Shown here: one piece after another, positions 35,241-45,608 of the stretch
How the letters are laid out: the number at the start of each line of letters is the position of its first letter
Numbering within the stretch: position 1 is the first letter of the stretch
Assembly (NCBI GenBank): GCA_029204225.1
Contig: CM055107.1
Coordinates: forward strand, 18,900,218-18,964,217
Direction of reading: 5' to 3'
DNA: 64,000 bases
Source of the DNA: Diphasiastrum complanatum
Taxonomy: Eukaryota; Streptophyta; Lycopodiopsida; Lycopodiales; Lycopodiaceae
The notes under the pieces: generated by a model
Databases searched by the model: none
Told to the model about the DNA's origin: nothing
Seen by the model: only the letters and a program-made list of their open reading frames with translations
Translations under genes and position numbers: made by a program

Positions 35241-36279
35241 TCAATACTTCTCAAAAATGATAATTCTCTCAGAGTCCAATTCAGAATATATTAGATCTGA
35301 TCCAAATTTTGACAGAGACTTGATCTGGAAAATCAGAAACTAAAAGTAGGACTGGCGAAGGCTCAACAGTGCCATTTTGGGATAAAAACTCTTTGAATAC
35401 TTTTTTGGCAATTTCTTAGAAAGTAACCTTCGCCAACTTCTCAGATGGAAGATCTGACACAGATAAAACTATGGACAACCGGACGAAGATTTCTGACACA
35501 AGAAAATATAGTTTTTGTGATCTGACGAGGGTAAAAATCAAGATTTTTTGTGATCTGATCAAAATAAATCTTTGCCGAACTCAGAAATAGTATATTTATG
35601 TAAATAGAATGTTCTCAAAATTCAGCGAAGGTTCTGGCGAAGGATCAAGAGTAATACTGGTAATTTTGCAAAAAAGTGACTTTTTTGGCAAAAATATGAC
35701 AATATGACAACTGATCCTCTGGAAACCGTTCTATTTTTGGTATTATTCTTTGCCGACCTGGCAATAGATAGATCTGAATTACATCTAAGCACAGTGAATT
35801 AGGCGAATGTTCTTTTTCTGTATTTTTTAGGATTTTGATAATTTTTGGTGTTTTTTGGTGGTTTTTCTGATGTTTCTGGAAATCTGCTGGGAATTAATCT
35901 TCGCCCTTCAAACTGAAGGTTTTGTAAACAAAACTGAAGGTGTCTGCAACTCGGTGAAGGTTTCCTAAAAGAGGGTAAAGAGTTTTGGGCTCTGATGACG
36001 CTTTTTGTCTCTTTTTGACCAATTTTGAGAGATTTGACCGATTTTTGTTATTTTTTCTGATATCTCAGATCCAAATGGATCTTAAAATTAGTGATCTGAA
36101 TAGCTTTCCCTATTTAATAATCAGATTAGATTTTAAACAAGCAAATCCACTCTATATCTAACAAAATCAATCCCAAACTATCCCTACAATGTAGTTTAAC
36201 ACTATTCATGCCACGATAAGATGCCTAATGCAAGCTAACCATCAGCCAAACATGCTGCAAACTGAAAAATTGGCGTAGC
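35241..36279 (-). other. Gypsy leader region lacking gag
   Basis: Where gag and protease should be there is about 1 kb of non-coding DNA full of CGAAGG/CCTTCG motifs (for example near 35350, 35430, 35630, 35640, 35890, 35950). No CCHC knuckle or gag motif in any frame. Confidence 0.65.
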
Positions 36280-36297
36280 TCCCCGGCAACGGCACCA
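36280..36297 (-). promoter_or_regulatory. Primer-binding site, tRNA-Asp type
   Basis: TGGTGCCGTTGCCGGGGA on the minus strand, four bases inside the 5' LTR. Typical Athila-group primer site TGGCGCCGTTGCCGGGGA with one change. Confidence 0.85.
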
Positions 36298-36301
36298 AAA
36301 T

Positions 36302-37061
36302 TGTAGTGGGTTTCTTTCCTTGCCTAACCTGAATCCAAGATCTAGTCAATCTAGCATCAAAGAGACGGAGTTAGTTGTCACGCGGAGGTTCGTTCCCATG
36401 AGAGCGATAGTATAGTTCAGATTTCAACATGAATGGATGATCTAACACTAACATCCATTAACACTAAGCATTAACACTACATCCATTAACCCTACTTCCA
36501 TTAACCCTAAGTCCACAACAATGATAGATACTTACTCTTCTCTCTCTCCCTTTCTCTCTCACAAAAAGCATAAGAAATAGCAATCCCAATAATAATCAGA
36601 TCCAACAATTAGCAAAATCCAAAGAAAGCATGAGAAATGGAGGAAAAGAGAGGAAGAGCAAGGACATTCATCAATCCATTTCTAAAGAGAACCAATCTAC
36701 TTTATTAAAATGAGGAAATGAACATGAGGAGCAACTCAAGTTGGTCTCTTTTTATAGTAGAGAGCAGGACCCTGGCCTTTGAATCCTATTGGTCCAGTCT
36801 TGCCTCTCTTTTTATTCAAATTTAAAAAAGTGTGGGAACCATCAAAATTGGAGGGAAACCCAACTTTACTCACTAACTTGACATTTAGGCCCTGCGACAT
36901 TAAAAGTCCCGCAAAAAGGCCTAAAGTCCTTTATTGACTTTTAACTAATCAGTCAAATAACTATGTGATCATCGGGTTGGACTTACACACACAAGGTGCC
37001 AAATCCCTCTCACTTATTAACAAGGGTTAGGGTTGCCTTGGGATCAGCAAACCCTCCAACA
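36302..37061 (-). repeat. Gypsy 5' LTR (760 bp)
   Basis: Begins TGTTGGAGGG at 37061 and ends CCCACTACA at 36302 in element orientation. Contains a TATA box near 36748-36757 (CTATAAAAAG), the likely promoter of the element. Confidence 0.93.
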
Positions 37062-37066
37062 ACTGT
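37062..37066. repeat. Target-site duplication, right copy (ACTGT)
   Basis: Identical to 27788-27792. Confidence 0.92.
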
Positions 37067-37335
37067 TATAGTATTCACGATTATTTTACGATTTTTTAGA
37101 TACATCTTTTGAGATCTGCTTGACCAATAAGCTCAATGGTGATGATTTTCACATGTGGAAATTCAAAATGAAGATGATACTCGTTGAGAAAAAACTTTGG
37201 GGATACGTCAATGGTTCAATAGACAAGCCAGTTGAATTTGACATGCTGACCGCCACTAAGACGCCTGATTTTCAGCACTTTTTTTAAGCCCTTTTCTTTA
37301 AAGATAGAATTTAAAATGAGCCATGGGGGGAAAGG
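37067..37335 (+). pseudogene. Copia gag start, continuation of repeat P
   Basis: Encodes LTNKLNGDDFHMWKFKMKMI then VEKKLWGYVNGSIDKPVEFD, the N-terminal copia gag (DUF4219/UBN2-like) motif. Matches 58090-58340 and like it breaks off after ...GKLEC/GCTCGAGTGT, so both copies share a truncation right after the gag start. Confidence 0.75.
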
Positions 37336-38340
37336 AAAGCTCGAGTGTTGGGTTTGGTTTGTGGCCTCCGTATATGCCTTGAAAATTGTAACGTGTTTTT
37401 GACATATTTATAGGGAAGGATATAAGGAGGGTTATATGAAAGGTTCTACATAGGGTTATAGAGATGGTTAAAGGAAGGGTTATAGGGAGGGTCAAGTAGG
37501 CCAAGAGGCATTCCAGAATACTCTACTCACTGAGGGCAAAACCATGACTAATGAATTTTCAAAAGTGAGATCCATTTACATTCTGTTTTATATCATGGTC
37601 TATACTGAGGGGCCTTTTGTTGTCTATCAACACACTCAATTTGAATTGCTATCAACAATAGTGCCATATGCACAAGTGAATAAAGAAATTTATGTATCAC
37701 AAAAAATCATGACCACAATCTGTGTACTCACAAGCGTCGACTTCTTGTTTGATGTCAACTAGTCAAATAATAAAGTGCAATTGCATCTGTGAGCACTCTG
37801 ATTAATATTACACTGAGTTGAAATACATAGTACTATCTCACTTATCTTGGAAATAGGTGAGATAATTGAATGGTGGAAATAGAAACTTTTCCTACTTCCA
37901 ATTCATGACTACGCCTATCAAATTGAACAAAATAGTAGTGATAGAAATCACATCCAATCTTTAGCAACTAACTTTTGCTAGATACTAAGTGATTACGTAG
38001 CCAAACATAAAGTATTGAATTCTCAGACAATTTCTATCAGTTACAAAAGCAATACAAATATGCATGCATTAAACACAACAAAACAAAACGAGACTAAATA
38101 TAGATGAAAACGAAAGGAAGCGAAGCGAAGCAAAGTGAAACTTAAACGAGCTGTGACATTGATGCATGTTGAAAGCATAGAGATCGCGAAACGACACGAA
38201 ACGAAACAAAGCACAAGCATTCGTGAAAAGATCAATCAGGCTTTGTAACGAGATGAGATGAGATGAAACGAAACTTAGGTGAGCTCTGAAATTGATTTAC
38301 CCTTATAGACAAATGATTGCGAAGCGAAGCGAAACTCGAA
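37336..38340. other. Non-coding; GCGAA/ACGAA-rich patch at 38080-38340
   Basis: 37336-38040 shows no motif apart from AGGGTTATA-like direct repeats at 37420-37500. From 38080 short units AACGAAA, GCGAAGCGAAGC and GAGATGAGATGAGATGA recur. Confidence 0.45.
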
Positions 38341-38359
38341 GCGAAAGGATTTGCGAACA

Positions 38360-38725
38360 AGATCAATTCGTCGGGAATTCAAATATGATTGGTCATCACT
38401 GCCAGCTATATCATTCCTACAATCCTTCAGAATGTAGACAGACACTACTAATCTACTTTAACAAATTAATATAGCATTCAACAAGATCAAACCAAAGTGT
38501 GGAATTAAATAAGCAAGTGAATCAGACACACGAATTGTAGCAGACAAAAATACATTTGAGATCATACAATTATTTAAAATAATAATGTGCATAACAGCTA
38601 CAATATCATCTATTGCTTTTTTTATTCTTCAAGCACTATGCAACAGATCCACACAGTGCATTGGCGTGAGAGAAATACAGTTCTCTCACGGACCGTGTCT
38701 CGCTTACCAGCGGACTGTTGGACCA
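38360..38725 (-). repeat. LTR fragment related to 52780-53160
   Basis: Shares TGGTCA(T/C)TGCC(A/G)GCTATAT, TCCT(C/T)(C/A)AGA(T/A)TGTAGACAG and ATGTCTCGCTTAC-type blocks in the same order with the LTR of the copia element at 51-53 kb. Diverged solo fragment. Confidence 0.6.
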
Positions 38726-39616
38726 AAAGGGGTCCCAGCCCGCCGCCCTAAAGTGGGTAAACACATTGGGTGATGTCATACCTTTGCCACATGACAAAAG
38801 GAGATGAATGCCTACATCACCTTGACAAAAAGAAGGTTCTAGTCAAGTCTTGCAAGTGGTTGATGTGATGGGCCCTACCATATTTTACACATGTTGAAAA
38901 GAGAAGAAGTTTCTGAAAATTGACAAAATAGCAAAATGAAGGATGTCTAGAAGGAGGAAGACACGCCGAAGGGCGAAGACGAACCGAAGGCCGAATCCAA
39001 ACAAGTAGAGCTAACAATTGGCCATTCTAAACCTACGTAAAAACTTTGTATCTTACGCATTTCCATGTTGTCTAAGATCATTTTTTTGGAATCCTTATCA
39101 TTATTATTTGGTAAAGATTGTTAAAGAATGGTTGAGTTGATTCGTATTGAAATTAGTAAGAAGAATCATACATGAGTGTTTGTAGTAGTGTCTTCTTGAG
39201 AGGTTGTCATTGTCGTTTTGACTAAAGGGTTCTTGCTCTTTAGATCATAGTAATAAGAAAAAAGTCTTTTTAGCCCAATTCTATATTTAATAGTCGTGCG
39301 AGAAAAAAAATCATCTAAACAATGGAAGTGCAGTGTGGTAAGTTACTTGCTTCCTGGAGTTTCCATAAGTGATGTACCTTTTTTGCGAGATAGATGATGC
39401 TTGGTTCGAGTGTGAAACCGAAACATAGGTGAAAAAAAATAGTAGTAATAAAATGATGCTACATTATAACACATTTCGATAACGACTTAGTATCGGAGAG
39501 TGAGAATTGAAAGCTTAAAAAGACATCTAAGTATCATTTCATTGTTGAATCATTGCTTGCTCCCTTGAGTATTTCTATGAGAAAGCTCTAATGCTTGTTA
39601 AAGGTGAGCCTAGAGC
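38726..39616. other. No feature recognised
   Basis: No coding motif; unrelated to other parts of the window as far as I can see. Confidence 0.4.
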
Positions 39617-40164
39617 CTCCTATTGTCCATCGTTGGGTATTAGGAAGTGTTTATAGAAAAGTCTTAAATATGTATTGTATGTTCAAACTTGCTTTCCATT
39701 GCTGGACAGTAAGCTTAGGTATCATATAAGAGATCATTGATAAACAAGTAGATGTTCCTACTGTCCATCGCTGGACAGTCGGAGGTGTATTTGTTAATCT
39801 TTTATGTAAAAATAGTTGGTAGAGCCTGTTGTCCATCATTGGACAGAGGCTCTATCAGCATAAATATGTATTTATCAAAAGTGTAGAAGTGAGCCCCTTG
39901 TCCATCGTTGGACAGAGGCTATCACTTGTGTTATTATGAAGCCACAGAATAGCAAATGATATGGCCATCCCATCGTTGACTACCAAAACAATAAAAATCA
40001 TTTCGTAGTTGAAAAGGTAGCAAGCAGGTCATCGCTGCCACCTGAGCCTTGTCAATCATCTTGAAAAGATGTAATTTGTGGCTAACTTATCCATCGCTTC
40101 CAGTGAGGCAGGTTTATACGTTTTCGCTTAAGAAAAACATCTTGATCTGTCCATCGCTGGACAA
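39617..40164. repeat. Array of nine short hairpins with core TCCA-TCGY-TGGA
   Basis: Hairpin centres lie at about 39631, 39701, 39769, 39837, 39906, 39974, 40033, 40095 and 40156, so the period is 68-69 bp for the first six and about 60-61 bp after that. The best cores are TGTCCATCGCTGGACA (twice) and TGTCCATCGTTGGACA. Outer stem sequences differ between units but still pair: AGAGCCT...AGGCTCT in unit 4, AAGTGA...TCACTT in unit 5, ACTTGCT...AGTAAGC in unit 2, CCTA...TTAGG in unit 1. Units 6 and 8 are decayed, unit 7 partly. Linkers are AT-rich and hardly alike. Period is not a multiple of three throughout, and no reading frame is kept. Not a CRISPR array: the palindromes are imperfect and the setting is a plant genome. 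Confidence 0.8.
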
Positions 40165-40681
40165 TTACCATTTCCTCATAAGAAAACCCGTAAAGAGCCC
40201 TATGTAGTGCGTAAGATCCAGCCATACTTGAGAGTTATCAAGGAAGTATCATACCGAAAATTAAAAACATGATAAGAGAAAGCTAGAATAAAAAACGCTT
40301 TGAGTTGAAAGGTGCTTACCATATGATATCTTCTTGTGGAGTAGCAGTTTGGTAGGGCGCTCTTGCAATATGTGAAAGAAAAACAAACTCTTCACGGTGT
40401 TGTGAGGAACAATCGTTGGAACTGCATGCTTATATAGTGTCATGCGATGTTGTTTCCCGGAAGATCATAGTGAGGGTGAGAAAACTGCTTTCCCTCCAAT
40501 TTTACTTTTAAATGTTATGTAGAGTCTTCTTTAAGTTGGAGGTGGGAGTTTCCCTTCTTTATTTAAACCAAGTATAGAGGAATACTTGCATTAAGACCTC
40601 ATATTCTTGAAGAAACGGTACATTTGTTGTCGTCCAATTGTTTACTAGCATAGTAGGGTGAGTACAAACAAGGAAGCACCC

Positions 40682-40683
<2 letters not shown>
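40165..40683. other. No feature recognised
   Basis: Sequence after the hairpin array without motifs. Confidence 0.4.

Positions 40684-40722
<39 letters not shown>
40684..40722. repeat. (GA)n microsatellite, 39 bp
   Basis: Uninterrupted GA run. Confidence 0.95.
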
Positions 40723-40726
<4 letters not shown>

Positions 40727-40859
40727 AGAAGCATGCCCAACTACATAGTCCAAGTTTTTTTTGCTTCTCGTCTCATTTTTTTGAGCTGTCTTTCTCAACT
40801 TTATTTTTTATGCCAAGGCTTGAAGAACTGGAGGTAGCACGGCCTTTCCTTTGTGCCTA

Positions 40860-41400
40860 CCTTCCCATTCATGGAACAACTCATCTTTGCATGAATGTCG
40901 ATCACCTTTTGGTTATTCGAGCCATGAGGGACACTTCCTCAGCTCCCATGCACTGATGTCATAATATTTCCACTCAAGAGGATACATCGAAGACGAACCA
41001 TCTATGTGTATCCAATCTTCAACCTCTATTGGAAGACCTTTGATTACTTGATCCTCCACAAGGTAAATCAACCATCTGCTTGAGAACAATAATTTGTAAG
41101 CATTTTACATGTTTGCCAAAAACTCACAACCAACATTGTTTCTTACAAAAATTTCCAAATACCTGTATGTCAATCTCCTAGCACTAAACTGGAGTTGTGG
41201 TTGCTTGTCAGGAGTGGCAAAATTTTCATGTCTTTTTGGAGGTCTCCAAAAGCACGTGTGAAATGCAATTGTCTTTGTCTCCTAAAGAAACTTCCTATCG
41301 TGTTCAACAGATGGTCACCATCCTCTACTGTCAAGCCATCAATGATGGTGTTTGTTTCAAACACCATTTAATGCCAATATGTTTCTTTGTCCATATACCT
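40860..41400 (-). pseudogene. Two exon-like minus-strand stretches, unrecognised
   Basis: Minus strand 41367-41170 reads VFETNTIIDGLTVEDGDHLL then FFRRQRQLHFTRAFGDLQKD and KILPLLTSNHNSSL. Minus strand about 41085-40910 reads SSRWLIYLVEDQVIKGLPIE then EDWIHIDGSSSMYPLEWKYY and SAWELRKCPSWLE. Both look like genuine protein rather than random translation, and acceptor/donor-like sequences (TTCTCAAGCAG, TTTTTGTAAG) lie between them. I do not recognise the family and no start or further exons are seen. Could be a broken host gene or element-encoded. Confidence 0.3.
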
Positions 41401-41439
41401 GTGGAACCCCTTACTGTTAGAGGGCATGCCCCATGAATC

Positions 41440-43825
41440 TCTTGTGCTTTTATCGCTCACATCTCCCTATAATGCTTCCCCATAACACATCCTTCACATA
41501 TGATGATCACCATGTAAAGCTGGTAATCCAATGACCATCAATCCTATTGGACCCACAAGCTTCCTTTAATCATGCCTAGATCGTGTGAGGTGATTGCACA
41601 TTGATCTAAGCTCTCTGGACTTCGCTAGAACCGATCAAAGATTTTCACCCATAGGAACTTGGCGCCGGCTGGATTCTGGTCACAGTGGTGCCGGGAGCAG
41701 CAGGAACGCTGCTGGCATCGGGGACAATGCTGGTGCCAGTGGCGCCGGAAGTAAAGCTTGTAAAGGTAGCTTTACAACATCCACCCCACCTTTATAAAAT
41801 CTGATGTCCTCATCAGATGTCAGATTAAAGTAAAAGGTGTCTCGCAATTAAAAATAACTAGACATTTAAGCTACCTGGCACAATACTCAATTTACTGGCC
41901 ACTTTTTATTAACATTGAAGCTGGCACGCCACAAGTCGGAGGCTCAGCTCTTTGTACTAAAAAATTACATAACTTAAAATATCTCTTTGTCTGGGAAAGG
42001 CGTAGACTTTATATCGCTTTCGTAAAACCCAAGAACCTTATTAACTGGTGACAGAGGCCATTCTTTGAAATGTTCGTCGCTGTCGCTTCTGACTTTCGAC
42101 TTTGAAACTCCTTTGAGCTCCTGATTTGTCCTTGATCCACTTTGTGTTGAGCTCCCTGAGCTCTAGATTTGATCAGTTCCGCACAGGTATGAAGGCTCCC
42201 TGAGCCAAAGGATTTATCATTTGATTGCCCACTTTATGGTCCACTCCGTGCCTTGTTGCTTCTGCACCTTGATTTATCTCCTTGCCTCAGCCTGATCTTG
42301 ATACATTTCCTTCTTGGCTCTTTAAGGTAGGCAAAGATTGAGTACTTCGCAATGCACCTCTCACTTAGCTTGAAGTAGCTCTTTGAATCAGCCCAAATGT
42401 AACCATTGACCTCGTGGAAAGACAAAGGATCGCACCAGTTTGATCCGCATACGAACTATCTCTTTGTGTTTGTTTGAAGCACCATGTCCATCGCGCAAAA
42501 CTTGACTTTCACAATTCCATCACTAGTCAGTTGCCTCACAGTCAAAACAAAAAGTGTACATTGAGCTTGGCTTCAAGTAGCTCTCTTTGAATCAAACACA
42601 TGCACCCAGAGTTTGCACTAGTCCGATCTCAATACGAACTGTCCCTTAGCGTCCGTTCGAAATACCAAGTCTCTCATGCAAGACTCAACTTTCACAGTTC
42701 CTTCATTGATCAGCTGCCTTACACGTAACACAAGCCAGCGTACTCATTGTTTCCTCATCATTGCTGGTCCAGAGAAAGCCTATAACAAACTTTCCTTTCC
42801 ACAACAAAAACTTGTCAACTTATTAGGTCCAAAGTTCGCCAGTCTTCTCGTGTGGGTATGGCTAGGTCACCTTCAATTTGCCCCCGTTTTGATCAACTTT
42901 CATTCAAAATTTGCCCCAAGAGAGAGGTGTGTGTGATAGTTCCCCTCCACTTATAAAATCAACTGATCGGGCTTTGAGTAGAGTTCTTCGGACAAAAAGC
43001 CTTTCGAACACTTTGCTTCCCATCTGCTAGGATTATGGCTCGATCCAACTTGTTGCCTATCTCTGAAGAGGATCCTAGTCTTTCCCCTTTAAGAAAAACC
43101 CAACTGATACTGGATATCACCCATGCTCAGTGAGTTTCAGTTCCGAAGGTGGCCATCCCAAAATGAAGACCAACTTCTCCATAGAAGACCTCCCCTGAAA
43201 TTGCCCTTTCCAACTTTTGACTTCCTGCTTGCGTCTGGTGGGCGTTGTCGCAAATGAAACTAACCCAAGAAACAGGCTAGCCATCCATCCTTTACAAACA
43301 TTGCATCGTTTCGTTGCCGTTCACGTGCGAGTACTTGAACTGCAAATCCGCCCCACAGATTTTGTAGTCCTCTTTGTTTGATGGTATCAGCCTTCAAAAT
43401 AAAGGTTCCTTCTCGAGCCATCAGCTCCTTGTATCACAAGCAATCATGCAAACCAGGCAAAGCATGAGTACTAAGACTCACCACGAATACATACAAATAA
43501 GACATTCAGGCAGGTTTACTAACAAGTAACAAAGACAAGGTCCCCCTTTGAGATGGTCCTGCCAATGGACCTTTGCTTGGCCGGGGAGTGAGTTTCTTGT
43601 TCTTCTTTTTTTTTTGGGTTTTTCTTCGTTTTTCTTTTATCCTTTTCTTGGATCTTGGTTTCTTGGCTCATCTAGGCATCATTGGCTCTAGATCTGCTCC
43701 ACAAGAGGTTGATCTTCTCAAGGGAGGTGGACAATGAAAGAGAAACTACCCAATACTAGCTTTTTAGATCAATAACTTGCTAATTTGGGATTGTACACAA
43801 GATTAATGATAGACTCTTGTCCCTT
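41440..43825. other. Non-coding DNA, possibly internal region of a large non-coding LTR element
   Basis: More GC-rich than the surroundings, no domain found in six frames. Contains small palindromes with a shared loop: GAGCTC-CCT-GAGCTC near 42151 and GGCTC-CCT-GAGCC near 42196; also GGCGCCGGC and GGTGCC repeats at 41660-41750. It lies on the internal side of the LTR and primer site at 43826-44512, so it may be the body of a retroelement without recognisable proteins. Confidence 0.35.
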
Positions 43826-43837
43826 GATTTGATACCA
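43826..43837 (-). promoter_or_regulatory. Copia-like primer-binding site
   Basis: TGGTATCAAATC on the minus strand, directly inside the LTR end. Confidence 0.55.
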
Positions 43838-44512
43838 TGTTACAGTATAGTAATTTGGACCTTAAATGAGTGCATTAACACCACACAAGAGTGACTGATT
43901 GATTGATCACAAAACAAATGCAAAGTAGGCACCAGATTTTGAGATCTAGATCAACAATTTAGCATCTATCAATCAAGGCTAGAAATCTAAAATCATTAAT
44001 CAAACACAAAGTACACACACGTGTGGAATAGTACTCAGTACGGCCTGTAGACTTAAAATAAAGTGTAAATCACTTTGATCTTGCTTGGATCCAAAAAAAG
44101 CAATGAAGTACATAGAGTAGAACTCGGGCTTTGCCAATGAGCTCTAAGTGTTCACTATGGAGGATTCACTACATAGAAATGCCTCTTCCCTTCACAAGTG
44201 AGGTGAATTTTCAGCATGTAATAAAGAAGGTGATTGAGGTTTTTTGCCCTAATTTTCCATTCTAGCCTCATTCCTAGAGTCTTGCCAAGTAGGTGGCTAG
44301 TTGGTCAATTTACCTCCTTAAATCTATGATTTAGGTCCTATAAAGTAGGAATCACTACCAAATTGACTTGACCCACATTTTAGACTTGATCTAACCTACA
44401 CTACTGTGCACTCCCACGTGGCACCATGGTCTCACACGTGTGGGACCCACCTATGTACATTCTACATAGCTTTGATCAAGCTAGATTTGCTAACTTTTAG
44501 CAATTTCTCACA
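43838..44512 (-). repeat. Probable LTR (675 bp)
   Basis: On the minus strand starts TGTGAGAAATTGC and ends TACTGTAACA next to a TGGTATC primer site; TG...CA ends. No partner LTR identified, so limits are inferred. Confidence 0.5.
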
Positions 44513-44599
44513 TCAGTGAGTAACACAAAATATTATTGTGTAGTACTATGTTACAAATATGATTTTATCAAACACAAATATAAAAACAATTACTAAATT

Positions 44600-45046
44600 T
44601 TTTTTTAAAGATCCATGCGTGGATAACTCAGTTGTGAATGTTCCACGGACCACAATCATCAATGCCCTAATCCAATGAAGCGATTAGCATTAACTATTCA
44701 TATGTGGACTATGCATGCGTGGACAATCCACACAAATAATCGTCGTCTGGTGCTGCCTGACTTCCCTCCTAGACTATTGTCGAAATTTTCAAATTTATAT
44801 TTGCGTGGATAATCCACACAGATTTAAATTTCAACGTCGTTGACCATATGCACCAGTGGCATTACATGAGAAGTTAGTTTGGCATCAATTCTCATAATTT
44901 TATATTCGCCAAACTAATTTCACATGAATATAAATTTCTGAAAATCGACCAAGTGTCGCAGGTCACGTGGATACTCCGCGTGGATAACTATAAAGTTTTC
45001 TAGTTGTCTGAGTGCTTTGACCTCTTTTTGTCTTTTGATAGAGATC
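44600..45046. other. Non-coding with GTGGATAATCCAC palindromes
   Basis: ATCCATGCGTGGAT (about 44611), GTGGACAATCCAC (about 44735), GTGGATAATCCAC (about 44805, within a longer 50-bp near-palindrome AAATTTATATTTG...AGATTTAAATTT) and TCCGCGTGGA (about 44980). Another hairpin: TTAGTTTGGC...GCCAAACTAA at about 44876-44926. Confidence 0.55.
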
Positions 45047-45608
45047 TGTAGTCAAAATTTCAATGAATTCTACTTTGATACTTACTAATTCATTTCTTCT
45101 AAGATCTGATTATACATAAATGTGAATGGATTGTTCTGGGTTTCGATTCAATGCCTACGGATAAGTGATCATGAGGCTTGAATCTATAATTAGATCAAAT
45201 TTTTTAGTAACCAACAAGAGATGGATTAGGAGAGGAAGCAAGGACATTAAATTGCAAAGGTTCCACTTCTTGATTGAACATGAAAAATGAACTACAATGT
45301 ACCACTATATATAGTGGATTATAGGGCACTTGGCCTCAATGCCTATCGGAAACTCCTATCTCCCTTCTTATTTGAATTTGAATTTGAGTAGAAACCCACT
45401 TTTATTAACTAGCTTGACTATTAGGACCTACAACATTTAATTCTCGCAATTGGCCTAAAGTCCCTCTATTATCAAGTAATCAATCAAATAACCATGTGAT
45501 CATCGGGTTGAACTTACACACGTAGGGTGCCAAATCCCTCACAGTTATTCACTATTATAGATCTCCAATCTAACTCAGTATATGTTGATATCCCACAATC
45601 TTCCAACA
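45047..45608 (-). repeat. LTR of a second, divergent gypsy element
   Basis: Diverged match to 27793-28550: shared GCAAGGACATT, TAACTAGCTTGAC, GTGATCATCGGGTTG and the end CTTCCAACA followed by the same GTATCCACCACCAAAA polypurine-side sequence. The left edge TGTAGTC at 45047 is tentative. Confidence 0.75.

Larger units (their letters stand above)
27793..37061 (-). mobile_element. Ty3/gypsy LTR retrotransposon, 9.27 kb, complete ends
   Basis: Order on the minus strand: 5' LTR (37061-36302), four-base spacer, primer-binding site TGGTGCCGTTGCCGGGGA (36297-36280), 1 kb without gag, pol (35240-32296; RT, RNase H, integrase), 0.6 kb spacer, 3.1-kb extra coding region (31651-28516), polypurine tract (28566-28551), 3' LTR (28550-27793). 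The primer site matches the 3' end of tRNA-Asp with one change, the primer used by Athila-type elements, and the position of the extra region after pol also fits the Ogre/Tat/Athila group. The integrase-after-RNase H order defines Ty3/gypsy. LTRs differ at seven positions in their first 108 bp (left end), so the insertion is fairly young but not new. It is defective: stops in pol and no gag. Confidence 0.93.

Noticed and set aside
39617-40164. CRISPR-like array
   Set aside because: Regular palindromes with spacers look superficially like CRISPR, but this is plant nuclear DNA, the repeats are short and imperfect, spacers vary little in base content, and there are no cas genes.
41594-41797. Gly/Ala/Ser-rich ORF as a real small protein
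   Set aside because: Arises from GGTGCC/GGCGCC direct repeats in non-coding DNA; no homology or context supports it.
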